Positions 46,090 to 56,818 of a stretch of 64,000 nt of DNA are shown here, in pieces. A program made the position numbers and the translations under genes. Position 1 is the stretch's first letter, and the number at the start of each line of letters is the position of its first letter. The stretch is from Prochilodus magdalenae (taxonomy: Eukaryota; Chordata; Actinopteri; Characiformes; Prochilodontidae), in contig JAMWET010003060.1 of assembly GCA_024036415.1 (NCBI GenBank), forward strand, positions 1 through 64,000, read 5' to 3'. The notes under the pieces are model-generated. The model did not search any database, was not told where the DNA came from, and saw only the letters and a program-made list of their open reading frames with translations.

Positions 46090-46480
46090 GTTGCTAACTG
46101 GACCCTAGAGGACTGGAAGCATGTAGCGTGGTCCAATGAGTCACACTACCAGTTGCTTCAGGCTGATGGTAGGGTTCATGTGTGGTGCAGATCCAATGAA
46201 GCCATGGATTCCAGTTGCCAAGCTGGTGGTGGTTCTAATAGCATGGGTTGGGTCTACTGCTCCACCTAACACATCATTGACCAGTGTCCTATATGTGTCA
46301 CTGCTTGGTGACCATTAGACGCTTCATGGACTTCATGTTACCCCACAGTAATGGAGTATCCCAGCCGGGTAAGCACCGTGCCATTGGGCCCTTAGTTGTC
46401 AAGAACTGGTTTGAGCATTCTGGAATGTTCCGACGAATGATGTGGCATGAGCCCAATCAAGGAGCATTCCACTATCCTAC
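46090..46480 (+). mobile_element. Tc1/mariner transposase remnant (middle part)
   Basis: In shifting plus-strand frames it reads WTLEDWKHVAWSNESHYQLL, QADGRVHVWC, HSNGVSQPGKHRAIGPLVVK and NWFEHSGMFRRMMWHEPNQ. This follows the Tc1 layout (WSDESHFxL ... HxxNGVFQQDNAPCHxA ... WPPxSPD). The catalytic Asp after NGVSQ is changed and the C-terminal motif is lost. It is dead. Confidence 0.65.
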
Positions 46481-46849
46481 CTCATTTCAATTCTTTTTTC
46501 AAAATTTATATCAATTTTACCATTGAGGACAGTGAGAGTGCAGAACCGGTCTGGTTTGGTACTTGGTCAGTGGTGCTGGTGGGACATTTATATTTAAACG
46601 TGGGCGGGGCCACAGCAGCAAGAAAACCTGGAGGAAGAGGAAAGTAACAGAAACACAGGAAAATCAGACTGGAAAGGTGGATCTGAATTTCTCTGAACAT
46701 CAGGAAATTAGGAGTAAAGTTTAGACCACTATTCTTCTATTCATCGACTCAGGAATGATGATCTTTTCATCATCTAAGGCTGTGATAGTGCAGAAACAAC
46801 TTAACATCTCAAGCACTCTTTCTCTCTCTCTCCTGCTACACGTGCTATT

Positions 46850-47064
46850 TGGTCAGTGGTGGTGGTGGGAAGGATTTCTGAGCAACTTCTTAATAAAAGA
46901 GAAGTTTGTTCACCTATGAGACAGCAAAAACAGCCACAGCAGCAGTTAGAGAACTAGAGAAACCAGCAAGTTCCACAGCAGTGAGGAGAAGACGCAGAAA
47001 CAAGCCCACAGAGGACTACAATTCATTTCTGGAAGCTGGATTTAAAATTTCTCTCAACATCAGG
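46850..47064 (+). promoter_or_regulatory. Conserved promoter/leader of CD300-like gene 2
   Basis: It is paralogous to 38,540-38,748, with TTGGTCAGTGGTGGTG and CTTAATAAAAGAGAA. Here the leader lacks the in-frame stop, so an upstream ATG at 46,906 is in frame with the signal peptide start. Confidence 0.45.
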
Positions 47065-48031
47065 ATGATGATCCTCTGGATCTCCACCCTCTACCTGATC
47101 TCAGGTCAGACATTCAGTTATGATCTCCTCTAATAGGACAGCAGGTTCAGTTCTGTACTATGGTCTGTCCCTCTGTTGGAACTATAGTCTCTCTATGCTA
47201 CAGTTATGTTTCTACTGCTGGAGTGTGAGAGTACAGAGGACTCAGTGAGCTTCTCGCAGTGTGAGGTGTTTCTGTTCTGGTCCACAGGCCAAGCGTGCTG
47301 CTCCGATGTGGTTGTCTACTCCGGAGGAAGTGTCATTTTATTCCCCAATCTGCCGTGGGATGTAAACCATACCAGATATGTCTGTAAGGTGGAAGAAAGT
47401 GGCTGCACAAATATCATGAAGGATCAGACGAATAGTAAGGTGGTTAATGCTGGGAGATTCAAGATGAATTCAAATGTAGATGGAAACTTTACCATGCGGA
47501 TTAGAGAGCTGAACCCACAGGATTCTGCCGTGTACAGATTTGGTGTTGGTAATCAAACACATAAGGACGTTGAGCTGACTGTTCAGACTGGTGAGTCGTT
47601 TAATCTGTTTGTTTATAAATCGTTTATATTATTAATCAGCTGATTAATGAACTGTAGGTCGTGTGTGTTTGTATGATGGACAGATTCTTGTTGTGGGAGA
47701 ATTGAGAAAATGAATGCTTATCTGGGAGAGACGGCCACCTTCACATGTAACTACCCAGATGAGCTCAAGACTAACAGCAAATACCTAGACTTCACCTTAA
47801 ACCTCAACAATCAAAGTACAGTTAAAGACATCATTACAACCAGAAAAGATTCTCAGATGGAGCAGAAAGACAGATATTCTATCTTTGATGACAGAAGATC
47901 TAAAGTATTCAGTGTGAAGATCAGTGGTGTGAGAGAAGATGATGGAGGAGTGTATCTGTGTGGAGTGTGGAAGAAAGACAAGTCAGTGGGTTATTACTCC
48001 TACTTCAAAGAGATTCAGCTACAGGTTACAG
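47065..48031 (+). CDS. CD300/pIgR-like gene 2 (two Ig domains, no TM exon)
   Basis: The exons are signal peptide 47,065-47,104, domain 1 47,288-47,590 and domain 2 47,684-48,031 (348 nt). All are open with good splice sites and phase 1. Domain 1 has VILFPNLPW and YRFGVG in place of the canonical cysteines. Domain 2 has TFTCNYPDE and YLCGVWKK. Downstream homology to the siblings stops near 48,170, just before the position where they carry the minisatellite. No TM or tail exon is present. The gene is truncated, encodes a secreted form through an unseen 3' end, or splices onward into gene 3 exons, which the uniform phase-1 introns would allow. Confidence 0.75.
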
Positions 48032-48179
48032 GTGAGATACATTAATATTATATCTGCTTAATTTTACTGCGTAAAAATATTCTGAAAATGTATATAACCA
48101 CAGACGTGAAGGAGAGATAACCCTCAAGTTGTACTGTCAGATTAAATATTGAACAGCCTGACACGTGTAAGATTTGGGG

Positions 48180-48850
48180 GGTGGGGTGGGGTTCCCTTCC
48201 TCTTTAGACCCCAGTAAAGACAGTCTACACCAGGACAGTACCGGAAGAGGGTGCTCATCGTTTGAGGCCAGGGGCTTTTAAACTGATATTAGGAGTAACG
48301 TTTAGACCACTGTTTACTGAACACCCCAACACAGGGCTGAGCTTAAATGCAGAGACGTTTTGCTGTGCAGGCTGAGGGTGTGAATCAGGACATTAAAGAA
48401 AATGCATATGACTCGCTTCACATTTCATAAAGAGGATAAAAGGAAAAGAGAAAGTAAGTTATTCATAGTCACAGCATAGGAACATTTAAACAGGCTACTA
48501 CACTTCACCAGATCACGTACTGTCCCAGTTGTTCTAACATCTATAGAAAGTACAGTCCTTAGCCTCGCTTCCTGCTTCATTGAAATTTCAAGTCTTATAC
48601 TCTTGCGATTTGGGTAAGCGGCCATCACTGGAAGACCCATTCTGGCTGGTCTGTCTGGTGAAGTGTCTAGTGAGTACATATAGCCCTGCTCTCTGTCTAA
48701 ACTCTAAAGAGGATAACTAACTATATACGGGAGTGGCTATAGGAAGATAAACCCAGACTACAAAACCTCAGCTCCAGAACTGATGGAGGATTTCTTCTCC
48801 AGACAGTAATCATACCACTGTGTGTGTAAATTCATTTTAAATAGATTTCT
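48180..48850. other. Non-homologous filler between CD300-like genes 2 and 3
   Basis: The sequence begins with a G-rich run (GGGGGGTGGGGTGGGG). It then carries pieces also found at 38.34 kb and part of repeat R1 (GCTGAGGGTGTGAATCAGGA). No exon is seen. Confidence 0.4.
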
Positions 48851-48959
48851 TCTATTCATCGACTCAGGAATGATGATCTTTTCATCACCTAAGGCTGTGA
48901 TAGTGCAGAAACAGGTTAACATCTCAAGCACTCTTTCTCTTTCACTATTGCTTAACATG

Positions 48960-49197
48960 GTATTTGGTCAGTGGTGGTGAGAGGGACTTCTGAGTTCTTA
49001 ATAAAAGAGAAGTTTGTTCACCTATGAGTCTGGGCCATAGCAGTGAGAAAACCAGAGACAGCAGAAACAACCACAGCAGTTAGAGAACTAGATAAACCAG
49101 TAAGTTTTACAGCAGTGAGGAGAAGACGCAGAAACAAGCCCACAGAGGACTACAATTCATTTCTAGAAGCTGGATTTAAATTTCTCTGAACATCAGG
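48960..49197 (+). promoter_or_regulatory. Conserved promoter/leader of CD300-like gene 3
   Basis: It is paralogous to the leaders of genes 1 and 2, with TTGGTCAGTGGTGGTGAGAG and CTTAATAAAAGAGAAG. It ends at the start codon at 49,198. Confidence 0.45.
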
Positions 49198-52100
49198 ATG
49201 CTGATCCTCTGGATCTCCACCCTCTACCTGATCTCAGGTCAGATATTCAGTTATGATCTCCTCTAACAGGACAGCAGATGCAGTTCTGTACTATGGTCTG
49301 TTCCTCTGTTGGAACTATAGTCTCTCTGTGCTACAGTAATGTTTGTACTGCTGGAGTGTGAAAGTACAGAGGACTCAGTGAGCTTCTCGCAGTGTGAGGT
49401 GTTTCTGTTCTGGTCCGCAGGCCCAGCGTGCTGCTCCGATGTGGTTGTCTACTCCGGAGGAAGTGTCACTGTATTGCCTGATCTGCCATGGGATGTAAAC
49501 CATACCAGATATGTCTGTAAGGTGGAACACACTGGCTGCACAAATATCATGAAGGATCAGACAAAAAGGAATGTGGTTAATGCTGGGAGATTTAAGATGT
49601 ATTCAAATGTACATGACAAGTTTGTACTGTTGATCAGAGAGCTGAACCCACAGGATTCTGCCGTGTACAGATTTGGTGTTGGGAATCAAACACATAAGGA
49701 CGTTGAGCTGACTGTTCAGACTGGTGAGACGTTTTATCCAGTTTAATCTGTTTGTTTATAAATCGTTTATATTATTAATCAGCTGATTAATGAACTGTAG
49801 GTTGTGTGTGTTTGAATGATGGACAGATTCTTGTTGTGGGAGAATTGAGAAAATGAAAGCTTATCTGGGAGAGACGGCCACCTTCACATGTACCTACCCA
49901 GATGAGTTCAAGACTAACAGCAAATACTTAACTAACCTCAACAATCAAAATATTAAAACCATAATTAAAACCGAAAAAGATTCTCAGATAGAGCAGGTAG
50001 ACAGGTACTCCATCTTTGATGACAGAAGATCTAAAGTCTTCAGTGTGAACATCAGTGGTGTGAGAGAAGATGATGGAGGAGTGTATCTGTGTGGAGTGTG
50101 GAAGAAAGACCAGTCAGTGAGTTATTACCCCTACTTCAAAGAGATTCAGCTACAGGTTACAGGTGAGATACATTAATATTATATCTGTTTAATTTTACTA
50201 CATAAAATTCAGAAAATTAATACGACTGCATAAATGACCGGAGACCCTCAAGCTGTACTGTCAGATTAAATGTGGAACAGCATGAAGCGTGTAGAAACTT
50301 CTGCATGAAACTTCTGTTCTCTGTGATCTAATTAAACTAATAACACTCTAACTGAACTAATAACACTCTAAGTAAACTAATAACGCACTAATTAAACTAA
50401 TAACGCTCTAACAAAACTAACAACGCTTTAACTAAACTAACAACGCTCTAACTAAACTAATAACACTCTAACTAAACTAATAACGCTCTAACTAAACTAA
50501 TAACACACTAACTAAACTAATAACGCACTAACTAAACTAATAACACTCTAACTAAACTAATAACACTCTAACTAAACTAATAACTCTCTAACTAAACTAA
50601 TAACTCTCTAACTAAACTAATAACACTCTAACTAAACTAATAACACTCTAACTAAACTAATGACACACTAACTAAACTAATAACGCCCTAACTAAACTAA
50701 TAACACCCTAACTAAACTAATAACACACAGACAGCTGTACTGTTCATGTCTTTTATTAAGGAGGGTGAATAAAGTCTGATCCACTACAGGATTAATAAAA
50801 TCCTAACCCATGTTGAAAACACCAGAATCAAACACCATATACTTTCAGATATACACGCCCGTCCGAGAGCTCAGATCCTGAAACCCTCTCGTGATTTAAC
50901 CAGAGTTGTTCTGTTAAGTTCTGTCCAGCCCGGGTCTTGTTGGTCATCAGCATTTTTATTTGGCATGATGTCAACCTCACATTTCACACCAGGAAATTGG
51001 TGTACGCCTACAGGATACCGAGTCAGCTACCTCATGCTACAGGATACCAAGTCATGTACCCCAAGCTACACAAGACCGAGTCGTCTACCTCAGGCTATAG
51101 TTTACCGAGTCGTCTACCTCAGGCTATAGGTTACCGAGTCGTCTACCTCAAGCTGAAAGGTCCAGAGTCATTTACCTCTCACTGCAGGATACCGAGTCAT
51201 CAGCCCCACACAACAGGATACCGAGTCGTCTACCCCACGCTAAAGCATACAGAGTCATCTACCCCACGCTACAGTATACCGAGTTGTCTCCCCCATGCTA
51301 CAGGATACCGAATCATATACCCCACACTACAGGATGAGGAACATCATGGGCTTTGGAGCCACTTTGCTGCCTCAGGGTTTAGACACTAGTTTAGTCAGAT
51401 GGTGTTCATTTATATATAAAGTGACCTACATTATGTTTAAATTATAAAATTAACACATAGAACCAGACTTTTACTGCCAAATACTACCAAAGTCAACATT
51501 CCCACCAGGAGAGAGAAAGTGAGAGAGGACAACATGCCAACAACCCCCACCCCAACTCCTCGAATGGAATTAAATGCACATCCACTACACCGATGGGTCT
51601 CTTAGGGTATGGTAATAAAACCGAATGGTTCTATTTACTATAATGAGTTCTATTTACACCCAGTTATAGTTACACCATTTATACACCATATACACCTTCT
51701 CCATCTGAGAGCACAGCTATCAGTAGATCATGTCTGTTTTCAACACATTATAAAAGTTTAAATGAACATGTTTTTATTGTTTAACGCACTACATCAGCAT
51801 CACTAGTAGCAGTCCCATCTGCTGATGGACGTTTCCGTAAGTACACAGTCATTACCCATAATTCCATCTTTCATTATATATTCATGTCAAATGTTTTCAG
51901 GTGACCCGACTGTGAATAATTGAATTCTGAACTGAGCCTTATACTGTGCATGGCCCTGTCTCTGTGTCTCTTGTCTGCAGGTTCCTCCCTCATCATCTCT
52001 GTATGTGTCTGTGGGGCTCTGCTGCTGATTGGAGGAGCAGCACTGATCATCTACAAACTGAGGAACCACATGAGACAGGGTATGTAAATTAGTATTTAGT

Positions 52101-52596
52101 CCTTTAGTCCCTCATTTAAAGCTAATGCTAAAGGCTCCCTCTAGTGGACACTGATGGACAATACACACAAAATACTATTCTGATATTTTTTGGCATCAAC
52201 TTTCACAGACTCAGTCGTAATCAGCCAGAGAACAGCCAAACAAAACACAGTGAGTGAAAATAATCTCAGTTCCTGATTAAAGACACCAGAATGACTGTCT
52301 GATCAAAAATCCTTAATATGTGGACTGTTTCTCTATCAAGTGTCCTCCTCTGATTTCAGGACGATGATGATGATGTTTATGAAAATATTCAACATGGAAA
52401 TCAATACAACCTCAACATGGGTCCCATCCACAACAGACCTGATGCCAACCCTAACAGATCAGACTTAGTCCACGAGGACTTTGATTCAAACACCAACCAA
52501 TCAGATTCTGAATATCAAAAGATTGTTGTCGACCCCAACCAATCAGATCCTGAATATGAGAAGATTGTCCGATCTGGGAGTCTGAGAAATTTATAA
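49198..52596 (+). CDS. CD300/pIgR-like gene 3, complete receptor
   Basis: It has six exons: signal 49,198-49,237; domain 1 49,421-49,723; domain 2 49,827-50,162; TM 51,981-52,079; tail 52,209-52,249; tail 52,360-52,596. The coding length is 1,056 nt, giving 351 residues. Fish relatives (CMRF35-like/CD300 or pIgR-like) are type I receptors that bind lipids or immunoglobulins and signal through the tail; no ligand can be deduced here. Domain 1 has VTVLPDLPW and YRFGVG instead of the usual cysteines. Domain 2 is canonical. The tail has three tyrosines, in DDVYENI, SEYQKI (fits S-x-Y-x-x-I, ITIM-like) and PEYEKI, and ends SGSLRNL. It is the only one of the three genes with every exon intact. Confidence 0.85.
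50328..50727 (+). repeat. 400-bp minisatellite, 20-bp unit, in CD300-like gene 3 intron
   Basis: It uses the same CTAACTAAACTAATAAC unit as 39,882-42,312, about 20 copies, at the equivalent intron site after TGTTCTCTGTGAT. The array is therefore older than the gene duplication and was expanded in gene 1 or contracted here. Confidence 0.9.
51006..51345 (+). repeat. 30-bp minisatellite in CD300-like gene 3 intron
   Basis: The unit TACAGGATACCGAGTCGTCT followed by ACCCCACGC occurs about 11 times. The period is a multiple of 3, so it creates a 150-codon open frame (50,937-51,389) that is not a gene. It is absent from the gene 1 intron. Confidence 0.85.
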
Positions 52597-53577
52597 AATC
52601 TCCCCAAATTCAGTAAATTTGAAATTAAAGACTCAACCTCAGTCTATGAACCCTGCTATCTCAATGCTACTTTTTTGTCCAGAATACAAAATAACGGGGT
52701 GTGTTTGGGTCATTTGCTTGTCCAGTGTAAATTTACTTGTCTGGGGTTACAACAGCAGGATAGACATTATGAATATTTCAGCTGGAGAGTTAAATACATA
52801 TCCAGTGTGTGAAATAGAGGACGTCCTGTTTATTATTATGATGTCATGCTGTCTGTTAGGTAAACATACATGCACAAATATAAATTCAGGGAAATGGCAT
52901 TGTTTAGCACCTTCACCCGCAATCTACAAGCTTCTGTCTATTGTGTTCTCAATTAACCTAAAGATCCAGCACTGGTCTGCCTCAGGGTGGCGCTGTAGTA
53001 AACTGTTCTGCCTCAGGGTGGCACTGTAGCAAACTGGTCTGCCTAAGTTGGTCCTCAGCAGCCTAGTAACTGTAACTATTCCTGGGATCCCTCTGAAAAG
53101 CATTACAGTAGCCTATGCTGTGGCATGTCTGGAAATCTGATAATGATTTTCCCAAGAATTCATTATTATTCATTTCTCCAACTGGAGACAGATCTCAGTG
53201 TGTGGGAGACCTACCAAACTATCCAGGAGCACTTCCAGAAGAAGAACTTTAACATTTTTCTACCATTTCACTGCCATTGAAGCTAGTATCGGTTCACTGT
53301 GGCCCTTGGACCCCCTGAACACCAGGGGGTATATTTCACATACTGTGCATATTCATATTATTGCTAATTAGTAGAGCTTTATTGCTTGGTTGATCAAGAT
53401 TCATTTTAGATTGCTAAAGGCATTTTCTTTTAATAGAACCTGTATATATTATATTATATATATATATCTTAATTCTTAGCATCCTGTAAATATCTCAAAG
53501 CTAGCAAAAAACTGAGCTCTGTTTTTCTGTGTCAGTATCATCTTCAGTTATTTCATCATGTATTTTGTGAATTTAAC

Positions 53578-53592
53578 TCTCAATAAACATTT
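53578..53592 (+). terminator. Polyadenylation signal, CD300-like gene 3
   Basis: AACTCTCAATAAACAT carries AATAAA about 1 kb after the stop codon, matching the position in gene 1. Confidence 0.55.
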
Positions 53593-53984
53593 AATTGAAT
53601 TAATTACTTTTTGAAGTTTTTTCAGATCTTTATTTTTTAAGTTGCCCCTGTCACCGTTACACCTGGTTATAGTGTTCTTCAGGGTTTTGGTTGAAGTGTT
53701 CAAGTTTGGACTAAGCTAAGCATTAGAATTATAATTACATGTATCGCTAGGGTGTTGAATGAGCCTCGCTCCTTTCATAATGGACCCAATTCTAAAATCC
53801 TGGCTGAACTTACTTGTAAGGATGATGTCATTGGAGCGGTTCATTAATCCGTCTTGATCAGTTAAAACACACCACGTCTCCTGAGGTGACTGATGTCGAT
53901 CTATGCTGTTGATATGCTCCTGAACATCCCCATCACCCTGCACCTCATCACAGGGGTCGCCTTAGGCAATGTTCTCTGCTCTGC

Positions 53985-54440
53985 ATGTGGGGGAACCCAC
54001 ATGCAGAGCAGAGTAGAATAAGGCTTTTGTTATTTATTCATTTATGTATTCGTATTTTATTTCAGTCAAAAGACTCAAAATTTGGTTTGGGAAGCTAAGG
54101 CACATCAGACATCTGACTTGAGAAGAGTGTTTTACTTAAGTCTCCGATCAGAAGACGATATTACAGCATCACAGACTCAAGCCTGAGCGCAGGTGGTGGC
54201 ATCTTGACAGTGATTGTCTAGGAAGCGACTCTCTGCCTCCCTCTGGTGGAAAGGACTGGTCTAGCACTGCCTCCTGCCACTGCTTGGTTTGCTCACCACA
54301 TCGAGTTGCTGCCCCCTGACACACTGTGCATGACCAGGTACATAAATCTACACATAGGCCATACATTAGAATTAGACTCTGATACAATAAAGTCATATGC
54401 TCATGCTGGGACCCTACTGGTGAGATTACTCTAGCCTAAG
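53985..54440 (+). repeat. Dispersed repeat family R1, copy 2
   Basis: It contains GCAGAGTAGAATAAGGCTTT, TTTGGTTTGGGAAGC, ACTCTCTGCCTCCCTCTGGT and CACATCGAGTTGCTGCCCC, as in copy 1. A fragment of the 33.4-kb DNA repeat follows at 54,541-54,640. Confidence 0.6.
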
Positions 54441-54659
54441 CCTGATAAACGCGGCATTTTTTATTTTCTGTGAAGCTGCTTTGAGACAACGTTTGTTGTA
54501 AAAAGTGCTATACTGATAAATATTGATAGATTGATTGATTGAAGACCAGGGTAATACAGTATACTGAGAAACAAATGAACTACAGTCTGGAACTGTAGAA
54601 CTACAGAGTGCTATAGTGAACTAGATGAGGGGTTCCTAATAAAGAGCTCAGTGATGTAT

Positions 54660-55650
54660 ATTGGGTAAAAATGTTCCAGGTTGCACGTCTGAAGAACATT
54701 TCAGTAAAAGCTCTTTATTCATAATTCAGTCTTTTGCTTTATATTCATGTTAAATGTGTTCAGATGTGAACCAGGGCTCTATGCTAGAAGCTGGAGCCAG
54801 AGGGTCCCTGGATTGATTCCAGACTACCAGGACACTGGATGTTCTAATTCCCTTCCTCTGCATCTCTACACCTGTATAGATACCTTTAATCAGCCTATAG
54901 ACTGATCAGATACCCTTCTGTGAATAAATGATGACAGGAGGTAAAAAGGGTTTATGTTTCCGTTCTGTTATTGGTGCTCGCGGAGGTGTTACACATTATT
55001 GGATGTGTCATAGGGGACTCGTTTTTATCCTGTGAGATTATTAAAGATAATTTCACTTTTATAATTTTTCAGTGCATTTATTCTGAATAATTACAGGTTC
55101 ATGATCCAACACAGGTCATGATTACAATGAGAAGGTAAATAATTATGTTGGTGTTGTCATTTTCATTAGAGTTAGGCTTAAGGTTAGAGTTAGGACTAGG
55201 TTGAAGATTCAGGTTAAATTAATGATAGGGCTAGGGTTAATTGTAGGATTAGGGATAAAATTAAGATTAAGGTTGGGGTATGGTTATGGTAAAGGTTAGT
55301 ACTAGGGTTAAGGTTCAAGTCCTTAAACCTGAATTGAGCATAATACCGACAAAATTCCAGGAAAAAGTCTTACAGTGGGATCACCCCATTCTGGGGAATA
55401 GTAAAGTTTGTTCCAAAATTAGGCCTGGATTAAATTCTTGCCTGGCCACCAGGTGGCGTATTCCAGAGCTATTTCTTGGAATTTAATTGGCATTCCAAAT
55501 GAATTATTTCCCCCCTCTATTACCTTACATTGTTATTCTGGTCTATTTCTATGGCACATTCCTAATCAAAGGTCTTTTTTCCTAACCATTGAAAAATTTG
55601 ACTAAGACTTACGAAAAAGAACACAAAAGGTTGTGCAATATAGTTAACTG
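54660..55650. other. Non-coding stretch with degenerate TTAGGG-like repeats
   Basis: No exon is recognised. From about 55,168 to 55,322 the text is a worn GGTTAG/TAGGG repeat (GGGCTAGGGTTAATTGTAGG, ACTAGGGTTAAGG). It resembles interstitial telomere-like sequence but is far from perfect. Confidence 0.45.
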
Positions 55651-55659
55651 AGTTTGTAG

Positions 55660-55830
55660 TTCTTGCTGCTTTGAGAATCTCCAGTTCACAGTGTACATCA
55701 GTCTAGCAAAGACAGGATCCACTCCTGAATCCTGCCGGTCATTGTTACTGAGGTCCCACTCTTTCACGGAGGATGTATCCAGTTTCAAAACCAGTTTTCC
55801 CTACGATTCCTCAACATCAGTCTGCAGACA
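55660..55830 (-). pseudogene. Orphan NLR LRR exon fragment, copy 1
   Basis: The minus strand reads a worn LRR: SSVKEWDLSNNDRQDSGVDP, then TVNWRFS. It is related to LRR exon 2 of the NLR units ([16 protein letters not shown]). No NACHT or B30.2 lies near. The two further copies are at 58.1 and 60.7 kb. Confidence 0.6.
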
Positions 55831-56572
55831 GCCAGCATAACAGAATGTCAGAATTGAGGGACTGCAATTAAACAGTGTAACACAATATGTTCATGATGGT
55901 GATGGTGACATAGCATTTACACCTCTGCACACTTAAACTAGACACACCAGTGTCTTTAGGACAAAGCAATGAATTTTGAGAATAGTTTTGAGGTAGCCTA
56001 TTATAAAGTAATCTCTTTAAAGTAATCACAGAGTGATTGGGGCAAGTGCATCCCTGTCTGTCCCATATACAGAGTTTGTTGGTTCTCCGACCTTGTCTTC
56101 AGTTTGTCAGCCATGCTAACAGAATTTGCGCCTTTGTCTGAGGCCTAAGTGATTTCAGGCCTGTTTCTCCTGGACCTTTCACTCTAGGGACACCAAACTT
56201 AGATAGGCTGTATGTCCTGATAGGCTCATAGAAATATCTGATATTTATTCTCCACTGACCTCACACACACCAAGTCTCCTGAAAACCCCCAGTTGATGTC
56301 AATCTATGCTGTGGATATGCTCCTGAACTCCAGAAGGAGAAGGGCTTCTCCCCAATACCTGGTCTGGATTGTGATTCCACCAACCTCATCCCTATCACCC
56401 TGCATCTCATCACAGGGGTTGCCGTAGGCAATGTTCCCTCAGTTCCCTGAGTTTTAATTAAGATTTGGCCAAGTCTTCAGTAAGTGCTGTTAATCATTAC
56501 AAGGTCTAAAACACAGTTCATCTCCACAGTTCAGCTCCAAGTCCTAAATATTTCTGCTCTGTCTGCTCTCAG

Positions 56573-56818
56573 GTCTTTCCTGTGGTCTTTGAACATGAGG
56601 AGATTAAGTACACCAAAGATGCACTGACTTCATGCACTGACACCTCTGAGATAGATATTCACTTCACCCAGCAACTACCCAAACACCCAAAGCCCACCTA
56701 CACCACTGTGAGTCTCCAGAAGAACCCAGCTTCACTCCCTGATGCTACAGTAACCTTCAGTAAGGAGGAAACTGAGACCTTGTACAGCTTTATCAAACCC
56801 GGCACAGGACTGGAATAG
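56573..56818 (+). CDS. Orphan receptor cytoplasmic-tail exon (ITSM-like)
   Basis: The exon starts in phase 0 after TGCTCTCAG and runs 82 codons to TAG. It reads VFPVVFEHEEIKYTKDAL, KPTYTTVSLQKNPASLPDAT and VTFSKEETETLYSFIKPG. The SLPDATVTFSKEE wording is typical of teleost CD300/CMRF35-like tails. TLYSFI fits the T-x-Y-x-x-I switch motif, and PTYTTV is a weaker YxxV. No TM or Ig exon lies between this and gene 3. It may be the end of a lost gene or an alternative last exon of gene 3, whose preceding tail exon also ends in phase 0. Confidence 0.6.
   Translation, partial: VFPVVFEHEEIKYTKDALTSCTDTSEIDIHFTQQLPKHPKPTYTTVSLQKNPASLPDATVTFSKEETETLYSFIKPGTGLE

Noticed and set aside
50937..51389. 150-codon plus-strand open frame
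   Set aside because: It is created by a 30-bp tandem repeat whose period keeps one frame open. It is intronic, absent from the gene 1 intron, and has no conserved flanks.
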